The notes: generated by a model from the sequence alone, not told the origin. A stretch of 13,812 nucleotides of DNA from Candidatus Aerophobota bacterium (GCA_021160405.1 JAGHCO010000052.1:1-13812); one strand, 5' to 3'; positions 8,076-13,812 are shown, counted from the first letter of the stretch. Numbers and translations: made by a program.

Positions 8076-8104
8076 TTGACCTATCCGATAAAATTACCTA
8101 TAAT
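8076..8104 (+). promoter_or_regulatory. Sigma70-type promoter of the TPR/membrane-protein operon
   Basis: TTGACC (8076-8081) and a perfect TATAAT (8099-8104) are 17 bases apart. Transcription would start near 8111, leaving a leader of about 20 nt with AAGG just before the ATG at 8131. Confidence 0.68.
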
Positions 8105-8130
8105 TTAAGAAAGTTTGTAAGGTTCAAAAA

Positions 8131-8682
8131 ATGATAGAGTTATGGAATATTATAGGATTGGTAGGTTTTTTTGGATTTATTGTCTTAGCTATTCTTTCAG
8201 CAGTGATAGCCCTTGCCTTAAAGAAAAAACCTGATCTTTATGTGATAGGTGCTGGGATTTTTCTCTTACTTTTTGCAGGAAGCACTATTCTTTTTCCCGG
8301 AGAAGAAGAAATTGCTGAGGAGATCGGTATCCCTCAGAAGATATACTCCCGGGGTTTAGAAAATGAGAGGGCAGGAGCTTTTGATAGGGCAAAGAAAGAT
8401 TATAAAGTAGTTTTGCAAATAGATCCCGAAAATGAAAAAGCTGTGAAAAGGCTTGAGCTTATAGGAAGAAGGGAGATAGCCCTTACCTTTTTGGAACGAG
8501 GAAAAAGATTAATGAGAAAGGGTAAGTTTGCTCAGGCTCTGGTAAAGTTAGAAATGGCAGAAAGTATTGCTCCTAACCTGGATACCTTAAAGGAAGACCC
8601 TTCCTTGAAAGAAAAAATAAAACTGCAGATTAAAAGAGCTAAGGAATTTATAAGTGAAAAGAAAAATAGATTTTCTCACTAA
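8131..8682 (+). CDS. Membrane-anchored TPR-repeat protein, function unknown
   Basis: This 183-residue protein has two N-terminal membrane helices (about residues 7-30 and 36-54) followed by a soluble, charged helical domain. Two degenerate TPR motifs can be seen: residues 71-104 (ending VVLQIDPENEKA) and about 115-150 (FLERGKRLMRKGKFAQALVKLEMAESIAPN). TPRs bind protein partners, so an adaptor or assembly role at the membrane is likely, but no specific function can be read. By the positive-inside rule the Lys-rich linker at 31-34 would face the cytoplasm, which would place the TPR part on the outer face; this is inference. It has its own promoter and overlaps the next gene by 29 bp, so the two are co-expressed. 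Confidence 0.7.
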   Translation: MIELWNIIGLVGFFGFIVLAILSAVIALALKKKPDLYVIGAGIFLLLFAGSTILFPGEEEIAEEIGIPQKIYSRGLENERAGAFDRAKKDYKVVLQIDPENEKAVKRLELIGRREIALTFLERGKRLMRKGKFAQALVKLEMAESIAPNLDTLKEDPSLKEKIKLQIKRAKEFISEKKNRFSH

Positions 8683-9112
8683 TATTTATTTAAAGTATAT
8701 TTTAAAGCGAGACAAAGAAGCCCCTTTTCTCTCATTTCTTTTTTTTCTACTAACCATTTTCACCTCTCGATTGACAGTAATGTGGGTAGAGGCAGGAAGA
8801 CCTTTACTTAAGTTTTTTATGGTATATGATTATCATATTCATCACTTCTATCTGGGTATATTTCTTTTAATTCTCTCCAACTGGTTATCCTTAGCGAGAA
8901 ATAAAAATGAATGGATGCGAGAAATTAGAAGAGTGAGGAGCATTTTGTTTGGAGTAGGGTTAGGTTTTATAACCGACGAGTTTAGCTTGCTTTTAACTAT
9001 GGAATTTGATGTAAAGGGAGAGTACTGGGCCCCCCATTCCTATTATCTTATGGCACTGCTAAGTGGGATATTTGCCTCTATTTTGCTTTTTAAACGAAAA
9101 AAAGAGCAATGA
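8654..9112 (+). CDS. Conserved four-helix membrane protein with HxHH and DEF motifs
   Basis: This is a 152-residue integral membrane protein of unknown function. Hydrophobic segments lie at about residues 26-42, 62-80, 94-114 and 130-147. Striking polar residues sit at helix ends: DYHIHHFYLG (H61, H63, H64, G68) at the start of helix 2, GLGFITDEF (D108, E109) at the end of helix 3, and the loop GEYWAPHSYY. From memory, a similar HHxxxG plus LDEFxL plus YW pattern occurs in uncharacterised actinobacterial and archaeal membrane proteins. The His and acidic residues could bind metal, which is untested. It starts at a GTG, supported by AAGGA at 8641-8645, and overlaps the TPR gene by 29 bp. Confidence 0.72.
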   Translation: MKRKIDFLTNIYLKYILKRDKEAPFLSFLFFLLTIFTSRLTVMWVEAGRPLLKFFMVYDYHIHHFYLGIFLLILSNWLSLARNKNEWMREIRRVRSILFGVGLGFITDEFSLLLTMEFDVKGEYWAPHSYYLMALLSGIFASILLFKRKKEQ

Positions 9113-9116
9113 TTTT

Positions 9117-9174
9117 AGCTACCAAGAAACGAAGACACCAAGTTACTTCTTTGTGTCTTGGTGACTTAGTGGCT
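9117..9174. repeat. Imperfect inverted intergenic repeat (ACCAAG/CTTGGT type)
   Basis: Arms CACCAAG (9136-9142) and CTTGGTG (9157-9163) pair perfectly. An outer pair AGCTAC/GTGGCT (9117-9122, 9169-9174) matches with one wobble. Degenerate CAAGAAACGAAGACACC units run through it. It fills the gap after the membrane-protein gene and may act as a transcript end, though no T-run follows. Confidence 0.5.
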
Positions 9175-9199
9175 GAACTGTTAAAAAGAGAAAAAAAAT

Positions 9200-9967
9200 T
9201 TGAATAAAGTAAAATTTTTAGGAACAGCTGGTGCACGGGTAGTGGTAACCAGGCAACTTCGTGCCTCTGGTGGGATATGGTTAAGCTTGGAAGGAACAAA
9301 TTTATTGGTAGACCCCGGCCCTGGTAGTTTAATTAAATGCTTTAAGAGTAGACCCAAACTTAATCCAGCCAAGCTTGATGGAATCATTTTAACTCATAAG
9401 CATCTCGATCATTCTGCAGATATTAATATTATGATAGAGGCAATGACTGAGGGAGGTTTTAAGAAAAGAGGAACTGTCTTTGCTCCTTTAGATGCTCTGG
9501 AAGGTGAAGATCCAGTAATTTTAAGATATCTTCGGGATTTTCCAGAAAAAATAGAGGTTTTAAAAGAAGGTGGAAGGTACTCTTTAAAAAATATTACTCT
9601 TGAAACTCCAAAAAGGCATCAGCACAAGGTGGAAACTTACGGTTTAAATGTCAAATCTGGACAGATATCAGTTTCTCTTATCTCTGATACAAGATATTTT
9701 GAAGGTCTGGAGAGGTATTATCCAGGAAAGGTAGTTATAATAAATGTAGTAAGATACCAGCCAAAAGAAGGATTAGACCACTTAGACATAAAAGATGCAG
9801 AAAAGATAATAGCCAATCTTAAACCTAAATTAGCAGTATTAACTCATTTTGGTATGACTATGCTCAGGGCAAAGCCCTATCAGGTTGCTCAAGAAATACA
9901 GGAGAGACTAAGTTTGAAAGTTATAGCTGCCCGTGATGGAATGGAGATTAATCTGGATGATTACTGA
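9200..9967 (+). CDS. Metallo-beta-lactamase-fold hydrolase
   Basis: This is a 255-residue soluble MBL-fold protein. The dinuclear metal site is complete: THKHLDH (H66, H68, D70, H71), RHQHK (H142 probable), SDT (D163) and THFG (H216); H194 in LDHLD is also conserved-looking. The N-terminus KVKFLGTAGA leads into the usual first strands, with VDPGPGSL at residues 37-44. The overall form resembles RNase Z-like and other single-domain MBL hydrolases, but it lacks recognisable tRNase Z exosite features, so substrate is unknown. The start is a TTG at 9200 with only a weak AGAG upstream; the strand beginning KVKFLG makes this start fit the fold. It has no obvious partner among neighbours. Confidence 0.85.
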   Translation: MNKVKFLGTAGARVVVTRQLRASGGIWLSLEGTNLLVDPGPGSLIKCFKSRPKLNPAKLDGIILTHKHLDHSADINIMIEAMTEGGFKKRGTVFAPLDALEGEDPVILRYLRDFPEKIEVLKEGGRYSLKNITLETPKRHQHKVETYGLNVKSGQISVSLISDTRYFEGLERYYPGKVVIINVVRYQPKEGLDHLDIKDAEKIIANLKPKLAVLTHFGMTMLRAKPYQVAQEIQERLSLKVIAARDGMEINLDDY

Positions 9968-10058
9968 ATTTTAACTATTTAGCCACGAATATAAGAAATC
10001 TCTTCCTTATTTTTACCCTTTACAAAAATCCCATTCCCTTGAATTAACCACACCAAAA

Positions 10059-10176
10059 TCAACGAGAAATAGGACTTTGCCAATTTCTTCGGAATGCCTA
10101 AAAATTTCTCAAAAGCTGTTAAATAAAGGATTATTGTCAATTTTTTGCGATTTAACGTGGGGGGGTTGACAATTAT
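10059..10176 (+). repeat. Copy 1 of a ~115-bp direct repeat
   Basis: From 10069 to 10176 this matches 12939-13043 with five substitutions and a 3-base difference in a G run; weaker similarity extends back to 10059. Inside are a small hairpin (ATTTC-TTC-GGAAT) and the inverted pair ATTGTCAA (10133-10140) / TTGACAAT (10166-10173). The unit ends in a TTGACA box, but here no good -10 box follows at the right distance. It lies in the 273-bp gap before the PIN gene; the rest of that gap holds TTAGCCACGAAT and no coding sequence. Confidence 0.85.
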
Positions 10177-10206
10177 TTAATTAATTAACCGACGAAGTAA
10201 GGGGAG

Positions 10207-10232
10207 TTGACTTTCTTTAAATTTAGTATAAA
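10207..10232 (+). promoter_or_regulatory. Putative promoter of the PIN-antitoxin pair
   Basis: TTGACT (10207-10212) and TATAAA (10227-10232) are 14 bases apart, shorter than ideal. Transcription would begin within one or two bases of the ATG at 10241, which has no Shine-Dalgarno sequence. A TATAAT at 10237-10242 overlaps the start codon and is not usable for this start. Confidence 0.4.
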
Positions 10233-10240
10233 TTTGTATA

Positions 10241-10753
10241 ATGAATTCGATAATTTTAGATGCTGATGGGCTAATTAAGCTCAGCAAAATCGGTTTGCTT
10301 CCATCCCTGGGGAGAAGTTACAATTGCATTATCACAGATCAGGTATTTAAAGAGGCGATTGAAAGAGGCAAAGAACATTTCTATGAGGATGCATTTGTAT
10401 TAGAAAACTATATTAACCGAGGGATTATAAGAGTAGCGGCGACAAAGCCAAATCTTAAAGTCAAAAAATTACTTCAGAAAACACAGTCCTTAGGAGAAGG
10501 GGAAAAATCAACTTTGCACTTATTTTATAGTCAAGATGCATTAGCTATAGTAAGTGATGATTTGGCATTTTTGAATTTGTTAGATAGGTATAATATTTCC
10601 TATCTTACGCCCGCAAATTTGATATCAAAGCTTGTTGAGATCAGAGAGATATCTAAACAGGAAGGTTTAATTGCATTGGAAGAACTCAGGCCATATATAA
10701 GAAGTTCTCTCTATAAGCTTATTAAAAAGGAATTGGAGGTGAAAAATGAATAA
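10241..10753 (+). CDS. PIN-domain toxin (DUF3368-like ribonuclease)
   Basis: This is a 170-residue PIN-fold protein, probably the metal-dependent RNase toxin of a type II toxin-antitoxin pair. Expected acidic active-site residues are visible: D7 in ILDADG, E38 in VFKEAI, the SLGEGEKS motif (E86, E88) and SDD (D106, D107), followed by LLDRYNISYLTPANLI. This matches PIN proteins of the DUF3368 type as I remember them. The fold starts right at residue 4, so the ATG at 10241 is correct although it has no ribosome-binding site; a leaderless message is likely. It overlaps the antitoxin gene by 8 bp, with the toxin first. The active site looks intact. RNA target is unknown. Confidence 0.82.
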   Translation: MNSIILDADGLIKLSKIGLLPSLGRSYNCIITDQVFKEAIERGKEHFYEDAFVLENYINRGIIRVAATKPNLKVKKLLQKTQSLGEGEKSTLHLFYSQDALAIVSDDLAFLNLLDRYNISYLTPANLISKLVEIREISKQEGLIALEELRPYIRSSLYKLIKKELEVKNE

Positions 10754-11045
10754 ACCCTATCCATTGAGAGTTCCCGAGAATCTTATAGCCTTAGCTCGAT
10801 TACGCTCAAGTGAGGAGCATGTAAACCAATCTACTGCACTAAAACAATTACTATATGCCGGAGCTGAGAATTATGTCTTAAAGCTCTTAGGAAAGGGTAG
10901 GATTAGTATTGGTAAAGCAGCGGAACTCCTCGATAGAAGTATTTATGATATGTATAGATTAGCAAATGAAAGGAATATAGAATTAGGGGCAACAGAAGCC
11001 CACTACAAAAAAGCAAAGAAATTCCAAGAAAACCATAGAAGATGA
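10746..11045 (+). CDS. UPF0175/RHH-like antitoxin partner of the PIN toxin
   Basis: This is a 99-residue basic protein. The N-terminal part (PLRVPENLIALARLRSSEEHVNQSTALKQLL) looks like a ribbon-helix-helix DNA-binding segment. The middle (GRISIGKAAELLDRSIYDMYRLANERNI, about residues 55-82) is the HTH-like piece typical of UPF0175 antitoxins, which are known to pair with DUF3368 PIN proteins. It probably neutralises the PIN protein and represses the operon. GGAGGTG at 10735-10741 precedes the ATG closely, and the start overlaps the toxin stop, giving coupled translation. The toxin-first order is the less common arrangement. A second open frame continues past the stop (see findings). Confidence 0.72.
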   Translation: MNKPYPLRVPENLIALARLRSSEEHVNQSTALKQLLYAGAENYVLKLLGKGRISIGKAAELLDRSIYDMYRLANERNIELGATEAHYKKAKKFQENHRR

Positions 11046-11126
11046 TCAAATAAAAACTGATGTAAAAGAAGAATTTAAGTGGAAAAAATTCCCTAAAAGA
11101 CCAAACTATCTCAAGGAGGAAGAAGT

Positions 11127-12530
11127 ATGAATGTAGTGCTCATAATCATTGATACCTTAAGACAGGACCATGTAGGCTGCTATGGAAATAAATGGATTAA
11201 AACACCTTATCTTGACTCTTTAGCTAAGGAGTCAGTGCTGTTTACCCATGCTTATCCAGAATCGCTTCCTACTCTACCGGTCAGAAGGGTTTTGCAAACC
11301 GGCTGCCGTATCTTTCCATTTGTAGGTCATAAGGATTATAAGGGTAATCTCTTTACTGGTGCACCCGGCTGGGGACCTGTCTTAGAAGAAAGAGACACCA
11401 TTGCTGAAATTTTGCAGCGTAACGGATATCGCACAGCTTTTGTAACTGATACTTATCATCAGTTTAAACCATCAATGAACTTTCACCGTGGTTTTGATGA
11501 GTGGACCTGGATAAGAGGTCAGGAAACTGATCCTTATCGCTCAGGTCCTATTCCTTCTAAGGAGGAAGTTTTAAATCATATTCCTGAAAATTTAAGAACA
11601 AAAACGAAGGGAACAGGAGGAAAATTTACAGATTTTGTTCGTAAATATTTAATTAATGTAGCCGATAGAAACTATGAAGAGGATTATTTTCCTGCTAGAG
11701 TTTTTAAAACTGGAGCTAATTGGCTTGAGAGAAATCAAGATGCGGAAAAATTCTTCCTTGTTCTTGATTCCTTTGATCCTCACGAGCCATGGGATCCACC
11801 CACTTCCTATAGGAAACTTTATGACCCTGATGATGATACAATTGATCTTTTAGCTTCCCTTTACGGCCCGGCTGATCAAATTAGCCCTCGTGTGTTAAAG
11901 CGACTCAGGGCAAACTATGCTGGAGAGGTAACCTTAGTAGATAGATGGCTGGGCTATTTCCTTGAAAAAATGAAAAACCTTAGATTGATGGATAATACTT
12001 TGATTGCTGTAATATCTGATCATGGGCATTGCATTGGAGAGCACAATATAGTTGGAAAACAAGGTCATCCCATGAGCCGGGAGATTTGTGATTTAGTTTT
12101 AATGATTCGCCACCCAAGAGGGGAAGGGAGAGGCACAACCTGTGATAGTTTAGTTTATAACTTTGATTTACCTGCCACCATTCTTGCCAGATTAGGGATA
12201 GAGTCAGACAAGCCAATGGATGGAAAAGATATCTGGCCATTAGCTTTAGGTAAAGATGATGAGATATACGATCATGTTACCTGCGGATGGGGACCAATGG
12301 TAATGGTTCGTGATAAACGCTGGTGGTATAATGCTTACCTTTGGGGAGAGGCTCCTCTTCTATACGACTTGGAAGCCGATCCAAAGTTAAGAAATAACAT
12401 CGCTAAGGAATATCCTGATATTTGTGAGAAAATGAAAAATTTAGCTGTTACTGATGCTGGTGGAAAAATTCCAGAGTTTTTAAGAAAAGCGACAGGTGCA
12501 CCTGGGTGTAGTCCACTCTTGGCAAAATGA
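11127..12530 (+). CDS. Sulfatase-superfamily hydrolase with Thr at the catalytic position
   Basis: This 467-residue protein of the alkaline phosphatase/sulfatase fold has no signal peptide or membrane helix, so it should be cytoplasmic. Metal-site elements are present: IIIDTLRQDH (D9), ISDHGH (D298, H299) and GKQGHP. The usual C/S-x-P-x-R formylglycine motif reads T49-L-P-V-R53, followed by RVLQTG, so the nucleophile would be Thr49, which cannot become formylglycine. The second Asp of the first strand is Thr10. The ITDTYHQFKPSMNFHRGFDEW...RGQETDPYRSG stretch marks a broad subfamily I recall being annotated simply as sulfatase. A phosphodiesterase or other phosphate-ester activity is plausible but unproven. 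AAGGAGG at 11113-11119 is a strong ribosome-binding site. Confidence 0.83.
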   Translation: MNVVLIIIDTLRQDHVGCYGNKWIKTPYLDSLAKESVLFTHAYPESLPTLPVRRVLQTGCRIFPFVGHKDYKGNLFTGAPGWGPVLEERDTIAEILQRNGYRTAFVTDTYHQFKPSMNFHRGFDEWTWIRGQETDPYRSGPIPSKEEVLNHIPENLRTKTKGTGGKFTDFVRKYLINVADRNYEEDYFPARVFKTGANWLERNQDAEKFFLVLDSFDPHEPWDPPTSYRKLYDPDDDTIDLLASLYGPADQISPRVLKRLRANYAGEVTLVDRWLGYFLEKMKNLRLMDNTLIAVISDHGHCIGEHNIVGKQGHPMSREICDLVLMIRHPRGEGRGTTCDSLVYNFDLPATILARLGIESDKPMDGKDIWPLALGKDDEIYDHVTCGWGPMVMVRDKRWWYNAYLWGEAPLLYDLEADPKLRNNIAKEYPDICEKMKNLAVTDAGGKIPEFLRKATGAPGCSPLLAK

Positions 12531-12559
12531 AGTTATATCTTTGGTAAGAAAGAAGGTAA

Positions 12560-12799
12560 CTTTTAAGAAATCGAGTCAACGAAATATCAGAACTTTGCCA
12601 CAGCGAGGACCAGCCTATATTTATAACCAAAAATGGAAAAGGTGATTTGGTTGTGATGAGCCAAGCCCATTATGAACGTCTCCATAGTTTACTTGAGTTG
12701 TATCAAAAACTAGGGGAAGCTGAAGCATTGGATGCAGCAGGTGAACAAGGAATAACTCATCATGAGATAATGAGACGTTTAAGGGCAATAAGTTATTGA
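12560..12799 (+). pseudogene. Phd/YefM-type antitoxin, N-terminus lost by frameshift
   Basis: An open frame of 79 codons reads LLRNRVNEISELCHSEDQPI, then FITKNGKGDLVVMSQAHYER, then a helical C-terminus ending RRLRAISY. This is the Phd/YefM antitoxin core (dimerising, DNA-binding N-terminal domain). It follows a TAA at 12557-12559 and has no ATG, GTG or TTG before the conserved core. A different frame just upstream (VRKKVTFKKS, from 12544) looks like a plausible antitoxin N-terminus, so a frameshift, real or from assembly, probably split the gene. No RelE, YoeB, Doc or PIN partner follows, so it is an orphan. Internal starts at the GTG/ATG within LVVM could give only a fragment. Confidence 0.65.
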
Positions 12800-12847
12800 A
12801 GGGCAACTGAAATCGCCTCTACCTATAGAAAATCCTTATTTTATTGG

Positions 12848-12875
12848 ATAGGGGAGGCTTTACCCTCCTATTTTC
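12848..12875 (+). terminator. Possible intrinsic terminator after the antitoxin remnant
   Basis: ATAGG (12848-12852) and AGG (12855-12857) pair with CCT (12864-12866) and CCTAT (12867-12871) across a two-base bulge and a short loop, followed by TTTT. It would end transcription from the PIN-sulfatase cassette. The rest of 12800-12928 shows no gene. Confidence 0.45.
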
Positions 12876-12928
12876 CTGAATTCATCGCTTTCTACCTCTT
12901 AAAATGTAAAATAAATTAAACATCTCTT

Positions 12929-13043
12929 TCAACCAAAGATAGGACTTCGTCAATTCCTTCGGAATACCTAAAAATTTCTCAAAAGCTGTTAAATAAAGGA
13001 CTATTGTCAATTTTTTGCGATTTAACGTGGGGTTGACAATTAT
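12929..13043 (+). repeat. Copy 2 of the ~115-bp direct repeat, ending in a promoter
   Basis: Same orientation as copy 1 at 10059-10176. It holds a perfect ATTCC-TTC-GGAAT hairpin, where copy 1 has a G-T wobble, and the inverted pair ATTGTCAA (13003-13010) / TTGACAAT (13033-13040). The right arm contains the -35 box of the downstream regulator gene. Confidence 0.85.
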
Positions 13044-13059
13044 CCAAACTTGGTATAAT
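13033..13059 (+). promoter_or_regulatory. Promoter of the GntR-family gene
   Basis: TTGACA (13033-13038) and TATAAT (13054-13059) are 15 bases apart, with TGG directly before the -10 box making it an extended -10. Two TTTAGTTGT sequences (13061-13069, 13082-13090), 21 bp apart, lie at and after the predicted start point and could be operator half-sites. Confidence 0.6.
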
Positions 13060-13116
13060 ATTTAGTTGTATATATATTTAATTTAGTTGTTCAAGTTCTA
13101 CATTTGAGATTGAAAA

Positions 13117-13812
13117 ATGCCTTTAGATGAAAAATCTTTTGTGCCTTTATATTATCAGCTCACTGAGGAGTTAAGGGAGAATATAGAAAATGGAGAATGG
13201 CCTCCTCACTTCCTTATCCCTTCTGAAACAGAGCTTTGTAAAAAATATGGGGTAAGTAGAGGAACTGTCAGACAAGCCCTATCTCAACTTGTACAGGAAG
13301 GTCTTTTATACCGAAAACAGGGAAAGGGAACCTTTGTAGCTGAACCTAAGATAACTCAGCAGTTAAACAGATTCTACAGCTTTGCCCAGGATATGAGAGA
13401 AAAGGGTCTAAACCCCTCCTCAAAGCTTTTGGAAAATGAGAAAATCCTGCCCGATCCTTACATTAAAAATATCCTGGGATTAAAAGAAAATGAGATGGTT
13501 TATAAGATAATGAGGTTAAGACTCGCCGAGGGAAAGCCTTTAATTCTGGAGACCTCCTATCTTGTGGAAGAGTTTTTTCCTAACTTAGATAAGGAGGATG
13601 TAGAAAAGATTCCCCTTTATAATATTATCATAAAAAAATACAAAATAAAGATAACCAGGGCAAAAGAAACTTTTGAGCCTATCCTTGTTGATGAATTTGA
13701 GTCTGAAAAACTTAAAATTCCTGTTGGTTCTCCCGCCCTTCTGGTAAAAAGAATTACCTATACTGCTGGAATTCCTTTTGAGTTTAGAAAAAGTGTGGTA
13801 AGAGGTGATAAG
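13117..13812 (+). CDS. GntR/HutC-family transcriptional regulator (3' end cut by window)
   Basis: 232 codons are open from the ATG at 13117 to the window edge, with no stop. The N-terminal winged-helix domain begins PLYYQLTEELRENIENGEW and contains the helix-turn-helix PSETELCKKYGVSRGTVRQA and the wing GLLYRKQGKGTFVA (about residues 35-75). From about residue 85 a UTRA effector-binding domain follows (RFYSFAQDMREKGLNPSS, GLKENEMVYKIMRLRLAEGKPLILETSYL, and ITYTAGIPFEFRKSVVRGDK). HutC-type proteins usually end about ten residues after this last motif, so only a little is missing. They repress sugar or amino-acid genes and respond to a small metabolite; the ligand cannot be told here. The ribosome-binding site is weak. 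Genes it controls probably lie downstream. Confidence 0.85.
   Translation, partial: MPLDEKSFVPLYYQLTEELRENIENGEWPPHFLIPSETELCKKYGVSRGTVRQALSQLVQEGLLYRKQGKGTFVAEPKITQQLNRFYSFAQDMREKGLNPSSKLLENEKILPDPYIKNILGLKENEMVYKIMRLRLAEGKPLILETSYLVEEFFPNLDKEDVEKIPLYNIIIKKYKIKITRAKETFEPILVDEFESEKLKIPVGSPALLVKRITYTAGIPFEFRKSVVRGDK

Noticed and set aside
7891..8079. 62-codon plus-strand open frame upstream of the TPR gene
   Set aside because: It reads through the lptF promoter and the heptad repeat; its Leu/Thr/His-rich product reflects the repeat rather than a gene.
9090..9387. Two minus-strand open frames across the start of the MBL gene
   Set aside because: They overlap a well-supported gene and an inverted repeat on the opposite strand and have no family resemblance.
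10166..10190. Promoter from the TTGACA box of repeat copy 1
   Set aside because: No acceptable -10 box follows at 15-19 bases, unlike copy 2; the TTGACT/TATAAA pair further on fits the PIN gene better.
11980..12806. Three minus-strand open frames over the sulfatase and antitoxin region
   Set aside because: All are antisense to recognisable coding sequence and lack ribosome-binding sites.
10059..13043. Insertion sequence or composite transposon
   Set aside because: No transposase or integrase gene and no terminal inverted repeats at the outer edges; only direct repeats are seen, so a mobile-element call is not supported.

Overview
The window is A+T-rich bacterial chromosome. A dcw-type peptidoglycan cluster (murF, mraY, murD, ftsW) together with paired lptF/lptG permease genes points to a diderm bacterium with a lipopolysaccharide-like outer membrane. 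Degenerate intergenic repeats lie between many genes, and some genes use TTG or GTG starts. The overall look is that of an uncultivated candidate-phylum bacterium, perhaps of the Omnitrophota or Aerophobota kind, but no sequence feature here fixes the phylum.

Layout. 1-5091 (+): murF, mraY, murD and ftsW. murF/mraY and murD/ftsW overlap, while a 191-bp repeat-bearing gap separates mraY from murD. 5261-5785 (+): a CYTH-domain protein that overlaps the convergent lptG by 21 bp. 5765-7905 (-): lptF then lptG, read from a strong promoter whose predicted start point almost coincides with the lptF start codon. 7906-8130: a divergent regulatory region holding a degenerate 7-nt repeat and a second strong promoter. 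8131-9112 (+): a membrane-anchored TPR protein overlapping a four-helix membrane protein of unknown function. 9200-9967 (+): a metallo-beta-lactamase-fold hydrolase.

From 9968 on the content becomes accessory. Two copies of an approximately 115-bp direct repeat (10059-10176 and 12929-13043) bracket a 2.75-kb cassette: a PIN toxin and UPF0175-like antitoxin pair, a sulfatase-superfamily hydrolase with Thr at the usual formylglycine position, and an orphan Phd/YefM antitoxin whose N-terminus seems lost to a frameshift. Each repeat ends in a TTGACA box. After the second copy this box is part of a good promoter for a GntR/UTRA regulator that runs off the window end.

How the genes fit together: murF, mraY, murD and ftsW make and use lipid II precursors. 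LptF and LptG would form the inner-membrane permease of the LPS exporter. The rest are not linked by a clear pathway. I see no CRISPR array, rRNA, tRNA or transposase. The points most worth a second look are the repeat-bracketed cassette, the two apparently leaderless genes, the heptad repeats, the Thr-type sulfatase homologue and the uncharacterised TPR plus membrane-protein pair.
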